Source of the DNA: Elsinoe arachidis
Lineage: Eukaryota > Ascomycota > Dothideomycetes > Myriangiales > Elsinoaceae
Assembly: GCA_013372555.1 (NCBI GenBank)
Contig: JAAPAX010000002.1
Coordinates: 1,178,001 to 1,242,000, forward strand
Direction of reading: 5' to 3'
DNA: 64,000 nucleotides
A program made the translations under genes and the position numbers. This document shows, piece by piece, positions 55,668-64,000 of this stretch. How positions within the stretch are numbered: position 1 is the first letter of the stretch; the number at the start of each line of letters is the position of its first letter. The notes under the pieces were generated by a model, which did not search any database, had not been told where the DNA came from, and worked only from the letters and a program-made list of their open reading frames with translations.

Positions 55668-55841
55668 TATAAGGGTAAGTGTATAGCAACGTATAGAACT
55701 ACTAGTATCTACTAATTAGATAGGTAGATAAACTAATAGCTACCTTTATTTAATGAGGCTAGAAGCCTCGCGGAAGACAGCTAGAGAGAGTCCGTTACGT
55801 AATAGGCTTAGCTAGAGCTATAATACTAAGTCTCCCCTACA
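55668..55841 (-). repeat. Gypsy-1 LTR, right copy (5' LTR)
   Basis: 174 bp, pairing with 34221-34394; differences are transitions. Followed by TTAGA at 55842-55846, identical to 34216-34220. Confidence 0.92.
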
Positions 55842-55846
55842 TTAGA

Positions 55847-58800
55847 TGTTAATAAAGAGATAAATAACTATAGATACTAATACCTTAATAGCTAGAACAC
55901 CTATTATTCTTACTACATTAGCTAAATAGGCTAGCTAGCTATATATTATTAAGATAAGAGCTTTAAATACTAAGATATAGAACCTTATTAACCCTTAGAA
56001 GACTACTAAACTAGAGAGTCTCTCTAAGCCTTAAAGGCTAGAGGTAGCAAATACTAACTTCTTAGCACTCTTCTAGATATATAAGAAGGAATAAGTATAG
56101 TATAATAAGTAGCTTAAGGCTTTAGCAGATCTTATAAGCCTTATCTAGTTATTAATTACACTATAAGTCCTTACTATTATCTAGCTAGAAGAAGATTCTT
56201 ATTTATAGGCTATTCTTAGAGTATTAAAGAACAGATTTACTCTATCTAATATAGCTATTTAGCTTAAGGTTAAAGCTCTCTAAAGAAAGTAGCTATCTAG
56301 TTCTTCCTTATAGAATATAGATTACTAGCTTTAGTAATAGAAAGAGGTTATAGATAAGGCTAGGAATTATAATCTTCTAGAGGCTTAAGAATTAAAACCT
56401 TAAAGAGACTTCCTCTTATTAATCTTAAAGACTAAGCTAGTATTTACTAATAAATATCTTATTAATCTAGATTTACTAACTCTACTAACTATACTTAAAC
56501 TTATTACTAAGTTTAGATAGTTCTATAAGTTATATAAGCTATATACTACTATAAAGGCTAGTAAGGGAGTAATAGTATTCTCTATAGCTACTAAGGACTC
56601 TTATAAAGAGAAGTCTAGTTTCTCTAGAGAGCCTAAATATATATACTAGAAGAGGTATAGATAGAGTAAGTATTACTATCTAAATAAGCACCTTAGGCTA
56701 AAGGGGTAGTTACTAAACTAATAGACTCTTAAAGAGGTTAAGTAAAGGCTAAATAATAAAGCTTTAAGAGATAAAGTTAAAGCTACCCTTATAAAGGAAG
56801 CTAACCTTTAGAAGGAGTTATCTCTACTAGTGCTAATTAATATAGCTATAACTATTAGATTATATTTAGTATTTATCTTAGCTACTAGTAATATCTTAAG
56901 CTTATAGATACTAGATTCTAAAGTAACTAATTATATTTATAATTATACTATAAAGGATAGATATAAGGTTACTAGAATTATAGAACCTTATAAGAAGCTA
57001 TTCTATAGTAACTCCTTACTTAAGATTAAGAGTTAGAGAACTATTAATATTATAGCTATCTATAAGAGATAGCTAGTAACTATCTATCTTACTTGTATAG
57101 CCTATATACTATTAATTATAACTAATCTAGTTAGCCTTAGGAGGTTTATTAATAGTAGAGTCTATTAGAATACTTAAACTATAGAGATTAGCTATAAAGG
57201 AAAAGTACTCTTCTTAGTTATACTAAAACATAACTAATATATGCTTAAGAATAACTCTAAGACTCTCTATGTTATTACTATAGCCTTAAAGAGTAATAAA
57301 GATCCTTACCTATTAGTATTTACCTTAGTTATTATAAGGACTAATTAATCTTAGTATAAAGTTATAGACTACCTAAGTATAGAGTCTATTAATTACCTTC
57401 TAGCTATTATAGTTAGTAGTAAACTAACTCTAACTAAGTCTAACTTAGCTTAACTAATCTATCTTAGGTCTCTATATTAGACTTATAAGCTATCTAATAC
57501 TTAGTAGCTTATATTAAAGAGCTCTAATACTAAAATTGCTATAATAAAGCTCTTTAAGAGAACTATCTTTAACATTATTATTAATAGATTTACTAGCTTT
57601 AATAAGGCAAGATATATAAGTTACTTTACCTATAGAATAACTAACTATAATCTAGTTACTAGTTATACTTATAGATATAAGCTTAATAAAATTACTATTA
57701 AGATAATTATCTATATTAAGACTAATCTTAGCTTTAAGATTAGATTTATTAGAAGCGATAATAAGAGTGCCTTTAGCCTTAGATTTACTATCTTCCTTAA
57801 TAGTAAAGGTATTTAGTATAAGCTATTTACTCCCTATACTCCTATATAGAATAGTTATAGTAAGAGGATTAGAGTAATACTATTAAGGAGAGTAAGAGTA
57901 ATTACTATCTTTGCTAATCTCCTAAAGGAACTACATCTTAAACTATATAGATTAGTAGCCTATCTAATAAATAGAACATCTCTTAAGAAGCTTAACTAGA
58001 AGACTCTCTTTAAGCTAGTTTATAGATACTCTCTATCTATATTCTATCTTAGGCTACTTAGATATAAGACCTATACCTTAGATAAGTATATTATAAGTAA
58101 TAACAAGCTTACTCTAAGGGCTTATATTAGATATCTAGTTAGCTATAACTTAACTAATATCTTTAGGATCTTTATATTAGCTTTAAAGAAGATCCTTAGA
58201 ACAAGAGATATTAGGTTTAATAAGACTTAGTTCTATAAGCTAGAAGAATAACTATAGCCTAGGCCTATTAAATTACTTAATTTACTAAGACTTCTATAGG
58301 AGGTTAAAGAGTATAAAGCTTAAGCTAAAGAGGTGCCTAAGGTATAACCTAAATAATAATATCTAGTTTAGGATCTAGTTTAGCATCTAGTTTAGGATCT
58401 AGTTTAGCTAACTAAGAGGCTAAATAATTATAGTCTTTTATTATAGCTAACTCTAGATCTAAGCCTAGCTTAGATTTAGGAAGTTTAATAGGCTCTATTA
58501 CCTCTACTAGATAATTATAGTGTATTATTATAGTTACTAACTCTAGATTTAAGTCTAGCTTAGATCTAGGAAGTAACATTACTAGAGTAATTCTTTAATA
58601 CTCTAGCTTCTCTACCTTCTATAGTTATATAGCTATTACCTCTACTAGAGGCTAAGGCTAAGTCTAATTATTATAGAACAGAAGTTTAAGCTAAAGAGTT
58701 AGCTAAAGTTTAACATAAATAACTCTCTTAGAGAATTACTATAAGGTTAGCTAACCTACTTCCTAAGTATATCCTTACTATAAGGAGAATAAGGAAACTA

Positions 58801-60532
58801 AGGAGATAAGTATATATTACTACTCTAGTATAGCTAGAGATAGCTTATAGATATTACTAAGTATTTAATACTTACCTAGTAATAAGACTAATTTAGCCTT
58901 AGTTAGAATTAAGAGATAATCTCTCTCTACTACCTACTAATATAAAGGAACTTAAGACTTATTCTTATAAGAAGTAATTCTAGTAGACTATAAAGGCTAA
59001 ATTACTTACTCTCTACAAGAAGTATATATAGACTATTATACTTACTACTTAAGTAACTAGTAAGCTAGTTCTATTAATATAGATATTTATATATAAAGTT
59101 AATAATAAAGAAGAGATTATAAAGCATAAAGTAAGGCTCTATATAAGAGATAACCTCTAATCTATAGAGTTAGAAACCTATATAGTAACTCTAGCTACTA
59201 AGGTCTTTAGAATGCTTATAGCTATTCTTACTTATAAGGACATAGAGGCTATTTAGATAGATATTATTAATGCCTATATTAATAGCTCTATTAATAAGAT
59301 TATCTACTATATAATTCCCTCTAGATTTAAGCTTATTCTAGAGGAGCTAAGGAAGAACTATTCTAGTATTACTCTATTAGAGGCTATCCTCTTGCTTAAT
59401 AAGGCTCTATATAGCCTTAAATAAGCTCTAGCTCTCTAGTATATAGAATTTACTACTACTCTAAGGAATCTTAGATTTACTTAAGCCTCTAAGGCTCTAT
59501 ACCTCTAGCTAACCTCTAAGGTAATAATCTTCTTCTTTATAGATAACATTATTCTTATATATCTTAACAAGTATAAGTATAAGGCTAATACTATTATTAT
59601 AGCTCTCTATACTAAGTATAAGATAAAGATACTTAGAGATCTAAGCTAGTTTCTAGCTATCTAAGTCATAAGGAATAAAGTAATTAAGAGGCTATAGCTA
59701 AGCTAAGTCTAGTATATATAGTAGATATATACTAAGTTTATTACTAAACTAATAAGGCTAGTATCGACACTATTACTAGTAGAGATACTCTAGTCTAATA
59801 AAGACTAAGCTTTACCTTAAGAGATCTATCTCTATTAGTAGAAGGTAGAATCTATTAACTTTATAGTAGTTATTATAAAGCCTAATATAGCCTTTGCTAT
59901 CTCTAGATTATTAGAGTATCTAATAAACTCTTTACTAACATACTAGAGGCTAGTAAATAGAGTTATTTAGTATCTCTATAAGACTAGAGATCTAGCTCTC
60001 TACTTTAATAGTTTAATACTACTACTAATCTTTTAAGCTTTATTAGATGCTAGCTTTAGAAGTTACTCTTTAAGGAAGAGCCTTTAGAGGTATCTATTTA
60101 AGATATTCTAAGACTCTATCGACTAGAAGACTATAAAGTAGCTAACTATTACTACTTCTAGTATAGAAGCTAAGCTACTTGCTCTTGTAGAAACTATAAA
60201 GCAAGTAATATAGTAGAGGAGGCTAATAGCCTCTATCTATCCCCTAAAGTATATTAGTATTTAGTATAATAACTAGTAGACTATTAGCCTTATTACTAAT
60301 CTAATAGAGAAGCTTAATATATACCTTCGTTATGTTAATATCTATTATCACTAGCTAAGGTAAGAAGTTAGCTAAACTAGACCTATCTCTATAATATAGA
60401 CTCTATTAGCTAATATACTAGCTAATAGATTAACTAAGTTATTACCTTCTAGAAGGTATAGAGCATTCTTATAGTAGTTATCCCTCGAGTTAGTAGCCTA
60501 CTAACTAGCCTTATAGCTATTTAGTAAAGGGG
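55847..60532 (+). mobile_element. Copia internal sequence, main part: gag, integrase, RT, RNase H
   Basis: Plus strand, extremely RIP-mutated with CA, TG and CG nearly absent. Integrase C-terminal phrases are still readable near 57.95-58.24 kb (LLNRTSLKKLN...KTLFKLVY, then NKLTLRAYIRYLVSYNLTNI and LRTRDIRFN). The RT active site reads FIDNI at 59539-59547, where Copia elements have YVDD-I. RNase H shows DASFRSYSLRKS near 60.05 kb. A polypurine tract, AGTAAAGGGG, directly precedes the 3' LTR. The order integrase before RT is diagnostic of Copia. Confidence 0.9.
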
Positions 60533-60793
60533 TGTATTAACTAAGGTATAAGCTAAAGTGCTAAGAGGGACTCTAACTTAGTTTACCTAAGGCTTAACTA
60601 AGTACTCTTTAATAGCTTTACTAATTTATAACTAAATTAGATAGTTCTTGTCTTAATCTATTACTATCAAGGAGTTCTATTGATTTAGTTATCTCCTAGT
60701 TTAATAGGTTAAGTATTTATGTAGTTACAACCTACCAACTTTTGGTGGATCAGGCAGTAATTAATCCTTTTCCTCCCCACACACAAGTCAACA
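60533..60793 (+). repeat. Copia 3' LTR
   Basis: 261 bp matching 33817-34075. The first half is RIP-changed (TGTATTAACTAAGG). The last 100 or so bases are nearly unmutated (ACAACCTACCAACTTTTGGTGG...), ending GTCAACA and followed by the duplicated ACCGG. Confidence 0.93.
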
Positions 60794-60798
60794 ACCGG

Positions 60799-61837
60799 GC
60801 AATGCGGAGTTTACCAATCAATCGGGCGGGCAGAGCTGAGGTCCGATTCACCACGCTAGAACAAAAGCGGTAGACGGTCTATCCTCGTCGATTGGCTACG
60901 AGTCAGCCCTGTGCAGAATTTGGCAGCAGCCACGCATCATGCCGTGCAGTCTTCGCGTGTCGCCAATGACAATCCGAGGACACTCACGCCCTGCGGGCGA
61001 CGCTAGATACCGACTGGGAACAGATGCATGCCACCTCGCTCGCCTCGAGTAGGGTACCCTTTGGTGCTCTGGATGTAACGTTCGTACAGGTCGATAATTC
61101 TGGGACGCGAATGGGTCGATGGCACGTTTCGCCTGCAGATTGGCCATGTCATGCGGGTTGGGTGTTGCGTATGCAGCGATAAAATCGAGCGAGGCAGAGT
61201 AGCTATTGTCGTCGAGCTGAACTGTTGGGCTATGGGAAGTATCAATCCTACCAGGCAGAAGGCAGAGATGGACGTTTGTCACCAGCGAAGATCGTCAAGG
61301 ATGCTATTCCATTTCTTCCTGTTGATGCAGGAGAAGACAAGGCATCTTCCATTCAAACGTCATGGTACAGCTCAAGGACGGCAGTGCTCCCCGCCATCCC
61401 GCGACTTCCGCGTCAATTATCGTGATAGTTCGTTGCCTTGTTGCTGCAGGGTGGGTCACGTTCTCATGCAGGACAGGTACGAGCACTCGAGCTAGTACAG
61501 ATTTGATGTGTATCCTGCGCAGGGAGGAACTTTGTGAGCAATTGCTCATACATTTCGTAGTTCGGCGCTGCCGAAGAGGATTACAAATGAATTTCTATCT
61601 GGTATTTGTGTCGTGATGGGCTGCATGTAGCCTTTCATCATCGAAGCGACTGAGGGGTGACTGTACATTCTCCCAAGATCCCTTGAGGGCCATGCCTTTC
61701 CGTGTAACCCAAGATACTCCAAGAACCAAAAGCCCATGCTAACAGAAAACCGCCCCGCAGTGATCCCGCAAATGCTTGCGCTGTCGTGAATGTCCGTGAA
61801 ACTCCTCCATCATATCCTACATCTGAATACGTGCTCA
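60799..61837. other. Intergenic, one doubtful frame
   Basis: Normal base composition resumes. A 128-codon minus-strand frame (61282-60896) is open but has no recognisable motif. I see no other gene, RNA or repeat. Confidence 0.4.
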
Positions 61838-62771
61838 TCATTGCTCAAAGGATTGGAATGGTGGTGACATTGGTATCATCATCGGTGTCTGTGGGAATGT
61901 GTTGAAGTCCCCTGGTGACCCGGCGCTCGAGTATTCGTAAATGTCGCATAGTTCTGGTGTCTGTTCTGCAATTAGTATGAGATTCCGCTCTGAAAGTAGT
62001 GGAGAGATTTGACTCACCAGAGATTCTGGGAATGAAGAGGCAAAGGACATGTCCATTGAATTCATGGGCATGTAGCCAGGGAGACTGAGGGGACTGATGT
62101 CGTGCTCCAGAAAACCTTCCTGCTTGATTGGGAGAGTCTTGTCTGACCATGCAAAGGACTGGTCCACTGGTTGGAGATATGGCTGGTACTGGTAGGTAGG
62201 GTCTTGTGGCAGGTAGGAGAAGTTGCCAGCCGGAAGCTGCGGTGAAGGTGGAGTCTGGAAGGAGTCGAGGGTGGGAAACTGGAAAGGTGGTGGGGAGGTC
62301 GAAAGTTGACGGGTATGTTGACTCGAGAACATAGTCCAGTCTTCTACTGCGGTCCTGCCATGTGACGCTGAGGTGGATTGTGCCGCCGGCGACTGCTTCC
62401 GTTTCGAGCTGGTCGAGGAGGTCGACTTTTTCGAATTTGAGCGGGATGGCTCTTTGGATGGGAGAGATTGAGGTTCAGGTTCGGGCGAGGTAGAGGAGGC
62501 TGCCTTGCGCTCGAGGTCTTCCAATCGCTTCTTCAGCTTCTTTCCTGGAATGGTGTGAGTATTGGTCAGCCACATCTGTCGTCGAGGTAGACTCACTGTA
62601 GTTGCGTTGAGCGATCCTGTTTTGTATCCGTCGCCTCTCAGCGAGGTCTGAGATCTTGGTCCAGTCTTCATTGGGCTGAGCACTGGCACTGAAAGCACTG
62701 CTGGTGTGGTGGGCGACACCGTCCCTCGACGATGTGCCGTAAGTATATGATGCTGTTCTTCGGTGGTCCAT
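61838..62771 (-). CDS. bZIP transcription factor, 293 aa
   Basis: Exon 1 62771-62597, 52 nt intron 62545-62596 (GTGAGT...TTCCAG), exon 2 62544-61838. The intron splits the basic region, and splicing gives DLAERRRIQNRIAQRNYR|KKLKKRLEDLERKA: the N-x7-R core of fungal bZIPs followed by a very short zipper. Downstream is a Ser/Pro/Gln-rich activation-type region (SLPSKEPSRSNSKKSTSSTS ... FPTLDSFQTPPSPQ) ending in PMMIPMSPPFQSFEQ. It is nuclear and binds palindromic sites as a dimer (family knowledge). Start AT-G at 62771 begins MDHRRTASYTYG. An in-frame 57 nt intron-like stretch at 61961-62017 may be optionally spliced. Target pathway unknown. Confidence 0.88.
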
Positions 62772-64000
62772 GATGTATGTGAGTGAAGGATAGGAAGGTA
62801 GGAGGCGAAAAGGCCAGGTCGGAAGTGAAGAGTACAGATGGGTAGACAAACCGGATTAGAGAGCAGGATCAGGTGGGATGAGGCAAGGGACATATATGTA
62901 AGTCGAGTAGATGGAGCTCGCACGGATACAATGGCCGTGAGGAGCTAACGGCCGAAAAGATAGGTAGGCAAAAGGGAAAGTGGTCTCTCTATTGTGGATG
63001 CGCCAGGCGTTCGTGCCAAAGACGACATGAGCCATAGTTAGGCCAGGACACAGGGCAGGACCAGTGCAGGGTGCATGATCGGTCATGCATGGCAAGGGAC
63101 CCGGACCTGAGCGAACACAAACGCCGAGTGTGGTCTGAAGGAATGGCACAGCCAGCATGCACCGAGTCCGAGTCGAGTGCGACGCTGCTCGGAGCGAAAC
63201 AAAGCGATGTGACACCGTTGATTGGACGTGGAGCGGCTGAGCCAAAATGTCCGAACCTACATTTGGCTCAAGGCTCGAGAGGTCCCCGCTATCCCCAAGA
63301 CACGTTTGGGGCATCCCACTGTGGAGCTCCAGTACTGTGGTACTATTCTCGTTCCACCCTCGAGATTTCTCATTGAGATCCATAGGGCTACAAAATGACT
63401 AGCCACTGCTTTCCAGAAGAGGAGTCGGACAAAAGTATCCGCAGGGCGTTCAGCCACAAAATCAGGCCGACTCGTGTTGGTTGTCCAATCTGCTGTCCAC
63501 GCTCCCTGTCCTGTCACCGAGTCGTGCAAATGAAACCATAGAACGCCCTATGGCTGGTATGCACATACGAGAGACGACATGAGGTAGTAGCGGGCGGTGT
63601 GTGGCTCTGTGGCATGATTGCACCCGTCGTGCATGGCATGCAGTCGACGCCGAACGACCTGCGCATTCCTGGCAAACTCTGTGCAGGGTGAGCTTGCGAG
63701 AATGCACCAGGGGAAGTCAATTGACCGACGTTTCCGTGTTTGTGGTGCGGTGAAAGCAAGCAGTTTGGTGCAGCAGTCGCGGTGAACCAGCGGCACGGGG
63801 CCTGCATCCAAAAAGAACGCTTGTCCATTTTGCTACAAGCGTATCCTCAACCACGCATGGAAAATGACGAACTCGTCGTCGCATGACCAGAGATGGGTAG
63901 GGGTATCAGCCCTGCCAATATCGAGCCATGCCTTGAGGTCCACCAAGGTTTATGACACAGCAAGAGATCTGCAGCTTAATCACCGCTCTTCAGGCGGTAT
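62772..64000. other. Upstream region of the bZIP gene, no gene seen
   Basis: Several overlapping short frames on both strands, none with a motif or consistent splice structure. GC content is normal. It probably contains the bZIP promoter and 5' leader, with the next gene outside the window. Confidence 0.4.

Larger units (their letters stand above)
33812..60798. mobile_element. Three-level nest of LTR retrotransposons, RIP-mutated
   Basis: The 27 kb AT-rich block resolves fully into three LTR elements inserted one inside another: Copia 33817-60793, Gypsy-1 34221-55841 and Gypsy-2 38192-52339. The outer pair is flanked by the target duplication ACCGG at 33812-33816 and 60794-60798. CA and TG are strongly depleted in favour of TA, stops are mostly TAG and TAA, and LTR pairs differ almost only by transitions, the signature of RIP. 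No intact gene remains inside. Confidence 0.95.

Noticed and set aside
33840..60780. AT-rich block as a regional centromere or mitochondrial insertion
   Set aside because: LTR pairs, target duplications and pol motifs account for all of it; composition is explained by RIP.
1..64000. CRISPR arrays, rRNA, bacterial operons, riboswitches
   Set aside because: None seen; the sequence is eukaryotic and the repeats found are LTRs, one minisatellite and one microsatellite.

Overview
The window reads as nuclear DNA of a filamentous ascomycete (Pezizomycotina, perhaps a Dothideomycete). Genes have 40-70 nt introns with CTAAC/CTGAC-like branch sites, and the families are typically fungal (Zn2Cys6 factor, fungal P450, MFS sugar porter, CIA30, bZIP, DUF3435 tyrosine recombinase). 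One block of retrotransposons carries heavy repeat-induced point mutation (RIP): almost no CA or TG, and TAG/TAA everywhere.

Region 1 (1-22 kb) is accessory in character. At its right edge is a leftward DUF3435-type tyrosine recombinase with C-terminal C2H2 fingers (19.2-21.9 kb). This is the family that includes the captains of Starship elements, which sit at one end of the element and point inward, so everything to its left could be cargo. That part holds a JmjC-CXC protein, an FHA-kinase, a small kinase, two large helical proteins with STAND-like winged-helix/TPR features, a pterin-4a-carbinolamine dehydratase and several unknown genes. At least five reading frames in the first 7 kb are otherwise intact but cut by one in-frame TAG. 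The recombinase has one in-frame TAA.

Region 2 (22.7-33.7 kb) looks like ordinary host sequence. It has two divergent pairs (ribokinase / P450; Zn2Cys6 regulator / sugar transporter) that may form a small catabolic cluster, a gene-poor 2.4 kb, and a four-exon CIA30 gene.

Region 3 (33,812-60,798) is a 27 kb nest of three LTR retrotransposons, each with a matching LTR pair and a perfect 5-bp target duplication. A Copia element (ACCGG) was entered by a Gypsy chromovirus (TTAGA), which was entered by a 14.1 kb Gypsy element (TAGTT). RIP is heaviest in the outer element and lightest in the inner one, and it stops inside the outer ends of the outer LTRs. Both Gypsy elements carry an extra coding-like segment beyond pol, one of them antisense. 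The nest sits 186 bp upstream of the CIA30 start codon.

Region 4 (60.8-64 kb) returns to normal composition, with one two-exon bZIP gene and otherwise no gene I can support.

All intron positions were worked out by hand from splice signals, reading frame and family motifs. There are no transcript data, so unrecognised genes have less certain models.
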